DNA of 64,000 nucleotides from Moraxella caviae (GTDB lineage Bacteria > Pseudomonadota > Gammaproteobacteria > Pseudomonadales > Moraxellaceae): NCBI RefSeq assembly GCF_002014985.1, contig NZ_MUXU01000035.1:26548-90547 (forward strand), written 5' to 3'. This document shows positions 1 through 8,544 of the stretch, piece after piece. The first letter of the stretch is position 1. Every line of letters starts with the position of its first letter. Position numbers and translations under genes: made by a program. The notes under the pieces were generated by a model, which was given only the letters and a program-made list of their open reading frames with translations, was not told the origin of the DNA and did no database searches.

Positions 1-1590
1 CTGGCGCGCGCTTTGCCTGTTGGGTCGGTTTGCTTGAACGCTGCATCAATCAATCGCCAAATTTGATAGCGGTTTTCTAAGATGGGCAAGTTGGTGGAGT
101 ACGCCACTTGCCACACTTGATAATTATTACGCAGTACAGGGTCGGCAAGCAGATTATTGGTGAGATTGACCCAAGTCGTTGGGCTAGAAGCCAATCCGTG
201 CAGCATGATGATGACTTGCTGCTCAGGATTGTAAGGCGAAAGCATGAACAGCTCAGGCAAGGCGGCTTCATCGCTGGTAGAAAGCATATTCAGCAGGCTG
301 ATTTGCTGTAGATTGTTTTCGCTCAGCCAAGTGGCGTAAGTGGCGGAAAAATTCGCCATCAGTGGATAATCTTTGCCCAGAATTGAGATATTTTGGGTTT
401 TATAAGGGTTAAAAAAGTAGGTGTTGAAAGTGCGAGTGGATAGTACATCATCTAGCGTGTCGCCTTGCGGAACGATGACGCCTGTCAGCAGCAAATGCCC
501 CATGTTATGAATGCGTGTGGCGGGGTCGTCTTTGGTGTGCAAGGGCTGCGCTGGCGTTTGGCTTGTGCTTTCGCTGGTTTTGGTTTGTAGGGCGTTTTCA
601 AGGGCGTGTTTGACGCTTTTGGTTTGTCGTCCTTGCAGTGAGCCGACAAATCCCACGCCAAGCCCCGCGCGCGTGCTGGTTACTTGCAGATTTGCCAAGC
701 GATTGTCATAAATGGAGATTAAATCACTTAAAACGTGTTCATCGCCACGATTAAGATTTTGCAGATAATATGGGTCGTTGGCGATGGCAAGATTGAGCGT
801 GTACGCCGTATCGTCCTTGCCTGTGTGCAGCGATGAAACGATGATTTGGTCGTGCGTTTTGTCGTGCGTGTAGCGGCGTTCGTCTTTGGCGTTGGCGAAT
901 GCGCCGTCTTGCTGTTTGTAGACTTCGCCGATTAAGGCGTTGATTGCCAAGTGATACAAATCTTGCGCTTTGATGTCGTTGTCTTTGACGAGTGCATTGC
1001 CTTGGTTTGTGCGTGCGGTCAAGCTGTCAAAAAACAAATACGCATAGCTGTAGCGAATGGTGTCATACAGTGCGCTTAAGTATTCTCGGCGGCAAGCGTG
1101 GTGTTCGGCTTGTAGGCGTGCCAAGACTTCTGGCGCAAGCGGTGCATTGGCATAATAAGGGTCAATGGGCGCACGGTCTGGCGCAAATTGGCAGCGGTCT
1201 TGACTTGCCAAATGCAGGGCGCGCGTGTAGCTCATTTCAGCCAAGAGAGCGAGTACTTCTTGGTCAAATTCACCAGAGAAAAATGCGCTTTTTAAGCCGT
1301 CCATGCACGCTGTCCAATCCGCCACGCAGTCATCTTGGGTCAAGCCTGCCGACAATAAGATGGACTGGGTAAGATTGCTGACTTGCGCAGCGGTGGTGAT
1401 GTTGCTGCGTGTGGTTTCAATCACGCGCGCCTGCACTTGCTTAGGCGGAGTAAGACTTGCGCAGCCTGACACGCCAAGCACAGACAGCATGGCAGCGCAT
1501 AAGGCGAGATTGGTGCGTTTGAAAGTTGGACGCTTGAAAGTTGGACGCTTGAAGGTCGGTCGCAAGGGATTTTTCACGGTGTTTTTCATG
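1..1590 (-). CDS. Alpha/beta-hydrolase lipoprotein (C-terminus outside window)
   Basis: The minus-strand frame is open from the ATG at 1590 to the window edge, about 530 residues, so the C-terminus is missing. The N-terminus is a lipoprotein signal: a basic n-region, a hydrophobic stretch and the lipobox VSGC with the acylated Cys at residue 43. Near residue 463 the motif HGLASSPTTW matches the HG oxyanion-hole strand of alpha/beta hydrolases; the nucleophile elbow (GxSxG) would lie beyond the edge. The several hundred residues before it are unassigned. The basic n-region holds three copies of a five-residue unit (RPTFK) encoded by a 15-bp tandem repeat. A lipase or esterase anchored in the envelope is the best guess; the substrate is unknown. 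No clear Shine-Dalgarno precedes the chosen ATG. Confidence 0.75.
1521..1565. repeat. 15-bp tandem repeat in signal-peptide n-region
   Basis: Three direct copies of a 15-bp unit (plus strand GAAAGTTGGACGCTT) lie end to end; the first two are identical and the third has diverged. Being a multiple of three, copy-number change would lengthen or shorten the n-region of the lipoprotein signal in steps of five residues without shifting the frame. Confidence 0.8.
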
Positions 1591-1928
1591 GCGATTTTAT
1601 AAAATTGAATTGACGGCATTGTACAATAAAGTTTGCCAAAAATAAAATGCGCTATGAATATGGCAGGGGGAAAATTAAAAACCGTGCAGTCGGTTTGTTT
1701 TTAAATGGCGGTTTTTTTGGTTGTAAAGTTGTGTTTTTTCTTTCCAGTTATGAATTGACAGCCAGCTTATAAATTATTAAACCAACTTACCAAACCAACT
1801 TGCCAATCAGCAAAGCTCTATTCACCAAAACTTTATTTTAAAAAAGCAAAAAAAATCCGCAAACGGCTGCTTGCGGATTTTAGATTTATCGTGTTGGTGT
1901 TGGCGAGACTGCATTCGCCAAACGCAAA
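1591..1928. other. AT-rich intergenic region
   Basis: Spacer between the 5' end of the hydrolase lipoprotein gene and the 3' end of the TPR protein gene, both on the minus strand. It should carry the promoter of the lipoprotein gene, but I see no convincing -35/-10 pair. The only clear element is the terminator at 1849-1881. Confidence 0.5.
1849..1881 (-). terminator. Rho-independent terminator after TPR protein gene
   Basis: An 11-bp perfect stem (AAAATCCGCAA / TTGCGGATTTT) with a short loop is followed on the minus strand by a T-run. It lies about 50 bases past the stop of the TPR protein gene. Confidence 0.85.
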
Positions 1929-2756
1929 TTAACGATAATGTTTTAGATTGATGTTGTTATTGGCGATGCGCCAGATGTAATAACCGCCATTCTCCACGAT
2001 TTTTACTTGCTCGGCAATCTGTGCGTTGTCAGGATTGGCGGCTTGCAATTTTTTCAAACGGTTTAGCGCGCTGTCTTTTTTGTCGGTCAAAAGGTCAGAC
2101 TGCGCAAGGCTTTGCTCGGCTTCTAGTGAGCCTTGAGCCGCTGCTTTGTCTAGGTATTTTTTACCTTCTTCAAAGCCGCCACCTTCAGACAGCATGATGC
2201 CAAACAGCAAATTGGCTTCTACGTCATTTGGCTGCATTTTTAGCGCTTTTTGCACATGATTTGCCGCGCGCACCGAATAATCTGTGCCAGCGTTTAGGTT
2301 GCGCGCGATGCCGTTTAGCTTGGCGGCGCGCATCAACACATCAAAAGATGCGTCAGGCGCATTGGCAAAAGGCTCGATCCAGTCAGACAAATGCTTGGCG
2401 TTTTGGGTGGCGAGATATTCGGTGGTGGCATTTGGGAAATTTGGCGGATAGTGGCGTGCGTTTGGCGACACATCAGCGATGAACTCGTCCATCAAGGTGG
2501 TGTCAAGCAGCTTTGTGCCTGCGGTGTTGGCAGGGGTCAGCACGGTGTCAATCACTTCCACATTTGCCAGCTGCACTTTTGGCGTTGGCAGATTGCGCAC
2601 CGAAGTTTTTAGCAAGTCGGCAGCGTCTGAATAAGTAACGGTGGTGGTAATCTCGCCACGCATGGCAGGGCTTTCGTAGCGTACGGTGTTGGCGTGGGCG
2701 GTCAAGCTGCCAAGCATAAGCGCAAGAGCAAGCGTGATTTTGGTGCGTGTCATCAT
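1929..2756 (-). CDS. Periplasmic tetratricopeptide-like protein
   Basis: A protein of about 275 residues with a Sec signal peptide (MMTRTKITLALALMLG... ending in TAHA). I chose the ATG at 2756 (2753 is adjacent) because AGGA lies about eight bases upstream and the signal peptide then has normal length; an ATG further upstream at 2792 would add 12 residues. Residues about 160-260 have the helical-repeat look of TPR/Sel1 units (for example KALKMQPNDVEANLLFGIML and YLDKAAAQGSLEAEQSLA). The middle contains no catalytic motif I recognise. It probably acts as a periplasmic scaffold, but the partner is unknown. It is a single gene with its own terminator. Confidence 0.75.
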   Translation of the reverse strand: MMTRTKITLALALMLGSLTAHANTVRYESPAMRGEITTTVTYSDAADLLKTSVRNLPTPKVQLANVEVIDTVLTPANTAGTKLLDTTLMDEFIADVSPNARHYPPNFPNATTEYLATQNAKHLSDWIEPFANAPDASFDVLMRAAKLNGIARNLNAGTDYSVRAANHVQKALKMQPNDVEANLLFGIMLSEGGGFEEGKKYLDKAAAQGSLEAEQSLAQSDLLTDKKDSALNRLKKLQAANPDNAQIAEQVKIVENGGYYIWRIANNNINLKHYR

Positions 2757-3240
2757 GAAAAATCCTGTAAAACTGTCAGAAAAAGTGCGCAAAATTTACC
2801 CTAAGATGGGCAATTTTGCAAGCGGTTTTTCAAAAGGGTTGGTGGATAATTTATAAAACTTTGGTTTAAAGCTGTGGTTTAAAATTATGGTTAAAGCCGT
2901 TGTTAAAATTGTGATTAAAATTTGGACTAAAATTGCGATAAATTTTTTAAGAATGATAACAGATTATTATTTGCACTGTGGTAAATTTTTATGGGCTTTT
3001 GCGCCAAAAGATTTCTGTAAATTTGCAAATTGTAATTTTGTGTTGTTAGCGGATTGTCAGTTTGGCGGTGCTGGTCGTTAAGAATTGCAATTTGTGCCAA
3101 AACTTGCACTAAAACTTACACCGAAACGTGTGAAAAAACGCCCTTGAAATCTTAGTTGCCAGTCGTTTTAATTTGTGCTTTGAAAGATGTAACTGCTCAA
3201 ATTTACGCTGGTTTTAATTTACGATTTCAAGGGCGGATAT
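2757..3240. other. AT-rich intergenic region
   Basis: Very AT-rich spacer between the TPR gene start and the end of the MFS gene. It holds the upstream region of the TPR gene and the long-loop hairpin at 3139-3235. The stretch 2870-2960 has loosely repeated GTTAAAATT-like units but no gene I can support. Confidence 0.5.
3139..3235 (-). terminator. Long-loop terminator-like hairpin after MFS gene
   Basis: Perfect 13-bp inverted repeat (CGCCCTTGAAATC at 3139-3151, GATTTCAAGGGCG at 3223-3235) separated by 71 bases. On the minus strand the second arm is followed by TTTTTT, as in an intrinsic terminator, and it begins six bases after the stop codon of the MFS gene. The loop is far longer than usual and may hold internal structure. 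Confidence 0.6.
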
Positions 3241-4572
3241 TTACCAAATCATGCCGTCATCTTGCGCCATTTGCATACTGTGTTCGTATTGCTTGAGTTT
3301 GCGGTACAAAAACACGCCAAACAGCGCATTTAGCACGCCCGTGATGAAAAATAGCTCAGGCAAATCAAAGCCAAGCACGGTCAGTACTAAGATGGCGAAA
3401 ATTGCCGAGCCGACCATAAAAATGGCGTTGAAAATGTTATTTGCGCCAATCACGCGCGAGCGATGGCTGACGGGCGCATAAGCCTGCATAAAAGCGTACA
3501 GCGGCACGATGTACACACCGCCAGAAAGACCCAGCAAAAACAGCGCGGCGCACACTTGCCATACGCCATCAAACGCCAAAAGCTCAGCAATGCCAAAGCC
3601 TGCCGCATTGGTGCTGGTGATGTCAAGATTGTGCAGCGCAAAGTACAAGCCGATGGCAAAAATCGTCAAACCTGCAATGCCAAAGGGCAAAAGGCGCAGG
3701 CTGACTTGGTTTTTGGTGAGCGTCTTACACAGCAGCGAGCCGATGGCGATGCCCACCGAAAACAGCGTCAAAAGCAAAATCACCACGCTTTCGTTGCCAT
3801 GCAAAATCACTTTGCTAAATTCTGGCGTTTGCGTCAAGAAAGTTGCGCCATAAAACCAAAACCAGCTGTTGCCCAAAATCACAAAAAACAGCAGCGGCAA
3901 ACTGCGCAAATAACGAATCAGCGACAGTGTGGTGCGCCCAATGTGATAATCCACGTCAATATCGGCAGCGTGCGGTGGCGTGTGCGGCACAAATTTAGCA
4001 CTAATAAAGCCCAGCACGGCAATCAGCACCGTGGCAGCGGCAAGCCAATAAGTGGCGTTTGACAGCTGCGTTAGCACGCCTGCCGCCATCATACCCGTCA
4101 AAATCGCAAGGCTTGTGCCCGTCTGAAATAAACCATTTGCGCCAACCAATTCGTCTTTTTTCATCGCTTCTGGCAAATAGGCGTATTTAATCGGCCCAAA
4201 AAAGGTGGAATGTGTTCCCATCAAAAACAGCGCCACAAACAGCAGCCAATACCATTCAAAAATAAAGCCAACCGCTGCAAACAGCATGATGACGATTTCT
4301 AAAAGTTTAATGCCTTGCGTCAAGCGAGATTTTTCGTATTTATCAGCGATTTGCCCAGCGAGTGCCGAAAATAAAAAATACGGCAAAATAAACAGCATTG
4401 CTGCAAGGTTGTTGAGCAGGCTGACCGCCATGCCGAGCTTAGCAGCAGCGGTGTAGGTCAGCACCAAAATCAAGGCTTGCTTGAACACATTGTCATTGAA
4501 CGCCCCTAAAAACTGCGTAAAAAACATGGCGCTAAAGCGGCGGTGCTTAAATAAAGAAAACTGAGAAGCCAT
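3241..4572 (-). CDS. MFS transporter, LplT-like lysophospholipid transporter family
   Basis: A protein of 443 residues with about twelve hydrophobic segments, typical of the major facilitator superfamily. The start (FKHRRFSAMFFTQFLGAFND) is characteristic of the LplT branch, which flips lysophospholipids across the inner membrane for re-acylation and also occurs as the N-terminal domain of Aas-type fusions. Motif A appears after the second helix as GQIADKYEKSR. No acyltransferase domain is fused and none lies next to the gene here. LplT is usually near 400 residues, so this one is slightly longer. Single gene on the minus strand followed by an unusual long-loop hairpin. Family call is fairly sure; substrate is inferred. 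Confidence 0.8.
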   Translation of the reverse strand: MASQFSLFKHRRFSAMFFTQFLGAFNDNVFKQALILVLTYTAAAKLGMAVSLLNNLAAMLFILPYFLFSALAGQIADKYEKSRLTQGIKLLEIVIMLFAAVGFIFEWYWLLFVALFLMGTHSTFFGPIKYAYLPEAMKKDELVGANGLFQTGTSLAILTGMMAAGVLTQLSNATYWLAAATVLIAVLGFISAKFVPHTPPHAADIDVDYHIGRTTLSLIRYLRSLPLLFFVILGNSWFWFYGATFLTQTPEFSKVILHGNESVVILLLTLFSVGIAIGSLLCKTLTKNQVSLRLLPFGIAGLTIFAIGLYFALHNLDITSTNAAGFGIAELLAFDGVWQVCAALFLLGLSGGVYIVPLYAFMQAYAPVSHRSRVIGANNIFNAIFMVGSAIFAILVLTVLGFDLPELFFITGVLNALFGVFLYRKLKQYEHSMQMAQDDGMIW

Positions 4573-5053
4573 AAAAAGGTTTCCAAAAATGATTTGATGT
4601 TATTATAAATTGGGTTTTGCCACGCTACCGCACAAAAGATGGGAAAAGATGTATTTTAAATCTTGGTTATAAACATCTGCTTACAAATTGATGAATGAAT
4701 TGGCGAAGTTTTGCTTGGGATTTGTCATTCATGCTGCGCCCATCAGCTTGGCAAGTGCGCAATGTTTGCTATAATAGCAAGGTTTAGGCTTGGCGTGAAG
4801 TTTTGATACAAATGTTTACTAAAAATTTGGCATGGCGCATCTGGGAAATGGCATATTATTGAGTGCGATTGTCATTTGTGAAAAATTTGCGATTTTGTCA
4901 TAAAGTCGGTAAACTTGTAAAAATGGTGTGCCTGTACGGTTTTGTGGTTTTATTTGGCTTGAGCTTAGCTGTGGCTTGAATTCGATTTGGGCTTAAATTT
5001 GGCGTTTTGCGCGGGTTTGGTTTTTTGGCTTTAGGTTTATTATTGTTGATGTT
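4573..5053. other. Divergent intergenic region upstream of tamA
   Basis: Separates the MFS gene (minus) from tamA (plus). It contains one good plus-strand promoter (4748-4775) and otherwise AT-rich sequence, giving tamA a leader of about 270 bases. Confidence 0.5.
4748..4775 (+). promoter_or_regulatory. Predicted sigma-70 promoter for tamAB
   Basis: TTGGCA (4748-4753), 16-bp spacer and perfect TATAAT (4770-4775). It is the best promoter match between the MFS gene and tamA and points toward tamA. Confidence 0.6.
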
Positions 5054-8000
5054 ATGAAAACACGTCGTTTGACACCCTTGATTGATGGCGAGATTGCAAA
5101 GATGAGCGGCATTGGCGCGCGTCATTTAAAACGCAGCACGCTTGCGCTGTCTGTCTTTGCGGCGGTGTCGCTTGCCTGTGCGCCTGCGATGGCAAATGAT
5201 GGGGTGAATGATACTCTTACGTCAAATGACGGCAAGGCTAACGCTAAAATTCATGCCAAAAATTCAGCCAGTAATCTGGTAAATAATCCAGCAACCAATC
5301 CAGCGGATAACACCCAAGTCGCCATTCAAAAAACAACTCAAGAAGCCACTCAAACAACTACCCAAGAAAACACCGAGCCATTACAAGATTTTCGGCTGTA
5401 CACGCCAGAGCAGATTGAAAACCGACTAAAAGCGGCAAGCCAAGACGGCAGTTTTTATCGCACGGCGGATAATGCTAGGCTGGGTGATGACACAGAGTTG
5501 CCATCTGTATCAAATTTGCCAGCTGTGCCAAACTTGTCAAGCGATGCGGCAGGCGTGATGAGTGCTGAAAGTCGCACGAACTCCGTGCAAATAAAGCAGC
5601 AGTTAGAACAACCAGTAGAGCAGCAATCCACACAAGCAGAACAGCCACAAACGCACATTTTTGAAAGCAGTGCGCCCATTTCACGCATTGGCAGTACGGA
5701 CGCACCGCTTGGGCTTGACGTGGCGGCAATTACCGAAATTCCCACGCCTGACACGCTGACAACGCTTGGCGTGGCTGATGAAACATCGCAAACTGGACTA
5801 GACCCAAACGCCTACATTCCAAACTATGAGCGCACCAACGCACAAAAAAGCGAACCTGTCATAGAAGTGGACGAAATTAAACAAGATGGCGTGCTTAAAA
5901 AACTGTACGACCGTGTGTTTAATGATGGCGTGAGCAGCGTGCCAAAATTGGGCGTGCATTTTTATACGGTGTCTGATGAGCCAAATGCGCAGGCGAATGC
6001 AGAAAACTTGGGCAATTCGGATAATTCGGACAGCTTAATCAAGCTAAAACGCAGCGAACTCAAACAAGAACCGTACGCCAACATCAAAGCCGCGCTTGGT
6101 GAGATGACGGCAGACAGCGTGGCGGATTTTCGCAGTGCCTTGCCACGCCTTGCCCAAGCAGTACGAGCAGCGGCGCGTGCGGTGGGTTATTATGATGTGC
6201 AAATGCGCATCGCCAAGGCAGGTGCTGGCGAAGTGAACATCATCATTGATGATGTGGGCGAGCCTGTGCGTGTGGCAGCGCAAGTGATGGAAGTGCGTGG
6301 CGATGGCGCACATGATGAAGCGTACCAAGAAGCGGTGTCAAAAGCGATTTTGCAAGAAAATGACGTGTTTAACCACGGCAAATACACCCAAAGCAAAAGC
6401 GCCATTGAAGATGTGAGCGGTGAGCATGGCTATTTTGATGGACGCTGGCTGAACAGCTCAGCGGACGTGGTTTTGCCTGACAACATCGCTGATGTGAGCT
6501 TGGTGTATGACACAGGCACGCAGTACGAATTTGACAATGTGGTGTTTTTCACCTTTGATGATGAGACGCGCGAGCTGACGACCGATCCAGATAAATTGCC
6601 CGTCAAGCCAGAATTGCTTAAAAAACTGGTAACTTTCCAGATGGGCGATGCGTACAATCGCACCACCACAAGAAATCTGTCCAACAGCCTTTTGGCGACT
6701 GGCTATTTTAATGCGGTGAATACCGAAATCATCTTGCCATTGCAAACCCAAGAAGAAAACGGCATTGCTTTTGAGTCTGCGCGCGATAAAACAGGCAATC
6801 AGGCAAGTGCTAACGCTGACAGCAGTGCGCAAAATTTAGACTCTAATTTGGGCGTAAATTTGGGCATGAATTTAGACGCAAATTCAAACGCAAACCAAAA
6901 CACCGACCCAAATTCAACGTTGCCAGATGGCGCACAGATGGTGGATTTGGGCGATGGCGTGAGTGCGATTGCGTCGCCCATTGAATTTAGCACATCGCAA
7001 GTCATTCAAGACAAGCTGGCTTTGGTGAGTAAAAAAGCCACGCAGTTGTATAATTCGCCAGACGACCGCTTGCTTGCCATTGACAGCAGCAGTAAAAACA
7101 CCAGTATTCTTGGGCGAATCAGCGATGCGGTAAGCCATGTGGCGAAGATGATTTTGCCTGATGAATCTGGCGATGAATTGCCGCAGCTTGACGGTGAGCC
7201 GCCAGTGCTTGCCAACAAAAAAACCGCACAGCAGGTTTATGAAGATAAAAAAGTGCCGCTGTATGTGTTTGTGATGGCAGATAAACCAAGAGACGCACAA
7301 ATCGGTGTGGGCTGGGGCACGGACACAGGCGCGCGCTTAACCACCAAATTTGAGCATAATTTGGTGAATCGTAATGGCTTGCAGATTGGCTCTGACATTC
7401 GCCTTTCTGAAGATAGAAAAGGCGTGGATTTGTACGCTTCTCACCCTTTGACACACCCTTTAAACGACAAGCTCAACGCCACGCTCAGCTATGATGATGA
7501 GACGATTGATAAAGGCGAAGGCAGCTTTGATTTGCGCTCACGCACGCTCAAGCAAAGCATTGGGCGTAACATCGTCAATGAAAATGGCTGGAATCGCAGT
7601 TATTGGCTGCGTTATCGCTTGGACGAGCTGGAAACTGGCGCGCCGATTGAGTCTTGGGGTGATTTGCCTGTCAAATTCTTGGACGGCAAACCTACTCAAG
7701 AAGCCGTGCTGCTTGGCGGCTCACTGAGTAAAACGGTGGCGGATAATTTAGCCAACCCAATGCGTGGCTATCGGCAGTATTATTCGCTAGAAGCAGGCTC
7801 ACGCCAGCTGATGAGTGATGCGGACATGGCGATTGCGCGTGCTGGCATTGGCGGTGTGTACAGTTTTGGTGATAATGCTTATGGCAAAAACCGCGCCCAT
7901 CAGCTGATTGGCAGCGTGAATGCTGGCTATTTGTGGGCGGATAATTTTGATGACGTGCCTTATAAATTGCGCTTTTTTGCAGGTGGCGATCAGTCGATTC

Positions 8001-8302
8001 GTGGTTATAATTATGAAAGTTTGTCGCCTTTATCGTCAAGCGGCTATCTGACTGGCGGTCAGGCGTTGGCGGTGGCAAGCGGCGAGTACAATTACGAAAT
8101 CATGCAAGATGTGCGCCTTGGTGTGTTTGCTGATGTGGGCAATGCTTATGATAAAAACTTTAGCAACGATACCAAAGTCGGTGCAGGCGTGGGCGTGCGC
8201 TGGGCTTCGCCTGTGGGGCAGGTGCGAGTAGATGTGGCAACGGCTGTGGGCGAAAAAGACAATCCGATTAAATTGCACTTTTTTATAGGTACACCGTTTT
8301 AA
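5054..8302 (+). CDS. tamA: TamA, Omp85-family outer-membrane assembly protein
   Basis: Outer-membrane barrel component of the translocation and assembly module, which works with TamB in outer-membrane protein insertion and lipid transport. It is 1082 residues against about 580 in E. coli. Two insertions explain the excess: a low-complexity Asn/Thr/Gln-rich extension of about 200 residues after the signal peptide, and roughly 170 residues (about 560-730) inside the third POTRA domain, including an Asn/Asp-rich stretch (DANSNANQNTDPNS). POTRA-like modules span about 335-745; the barrel follows, with the loop-6 motif IRGYNYESLSPL and a C-terminal Phe. A second ATG at 5102 would give a more ordinary signal peptide (MSGIGARHLKRSTLALSVF, cleavage near AMA-ND), and neither start has a strong ribosome site. 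tamB follows after 242 bases. Confidence 0.9.
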   Translation: MKTRRLTPLIDGEIAKMSGIGARHLKRSTLALSVFAAVSLACAPAMANDGVNDTLTSNDGKANAKIHAKNSASNLVNNPATNPADNTQVAIQKTTQEATQTTTQENTEPLQDFRLYTPEQIENRLKAASQDGSFYRTADNARLGDDTELPSVSNLPAVPNLSSDAAGVMSAESRTNSVQIKQQLEQPVEQQSTQAEQPQTHIFESSAPISRIGSTDAPLGLDVAAITEIPTPDTLTTLGVADETSQTGLDPNAYIPNYERTNAQKSEPVIEVDEIKQDGVLKKLYDRVFNDGVSSVPKLGVHFYTVSDEPNAQANAENLGNSDNSDSLIKLKRSELKQEPYANIKAALGEMTADSVADFRSALPRLAQAVRAAARAVGYYDVQMRIAKAGAGEVNIIIDDVGEPVRVAAQVMEVRGDGAHDEAYQEAVSKAILQENDVFNHGKYTQSKSAIEDVSGEHGYFDGRWLNSSADVVLPDNIADVSLVYDTGTQYEFDNVVFFTFDDETRELTTDPDKLPVKPELLKKLVTFQMGDAYNRTTTRNLSNSLLATGYFNAVNTEIILPLQTQEENGIAFESARDKTGNQASANADSSAQNLDSNLGVNLGMNLDANSNANQNTDPNSTLPDGAQMVDLGDGVSAIASPIEFSTSQVIQDKLALVSKKATQLYNSPDDRLLAIDSSSKNTSILGRISDAVSHVAKMILPDESGDELPQLDGEPPVLANKKTAQQVYEDKKVPLYVFVMADKPRDAQIGVGWGTDTGARLTTKFEHNLVNRNGLQIGSDIRLSEDRKGVDLYASHPLTHPLNDKLNATLSYDDETIDKGEGSFDLRSRTLKQSIGRNIVNENGWNRSYWLRYRLDELETGAPIESWGDLPVKFLDGKPTQEAVLLGGSLSKTVADNLANPMRGYRQYYSLEAGSRQLMSDADMAIARAGIGGVYSFGDNAYGKNRAHQLIGSVNAGYLWADNFDDVPYKLRFFAGGDQSIRGYNYESLSPLSSSGYLTGGQALAVASGEYNYEIMQDVRLGVFADVGNAYDKNFSNDTKVGAGVGVRWASPVGQVRVDVATAVGEKDNPIKLHFFIGTPF

Positions 8303-8544
8303 TGTTTGATTTTGTAAGCTTATCAAAGGGCTAAAACCTTGATGGCGTGATGTGCTTGCCGTTCGGTTTTGATTGAGCGCAACTTTTTGAACAGCTGTTT
8401 TAAACGATTGCCACCCAAATAAATATCAAAAATAAAAACCTTGGCGCAAATTGACAAGCGGCTTGCTGGTATTTGCTAGATTTGCCAAAACTTGTCAAAA
8501 TTTGCTAAAAAATTAGCCAAAATAAAGGATTTAGTGAGTATAAC

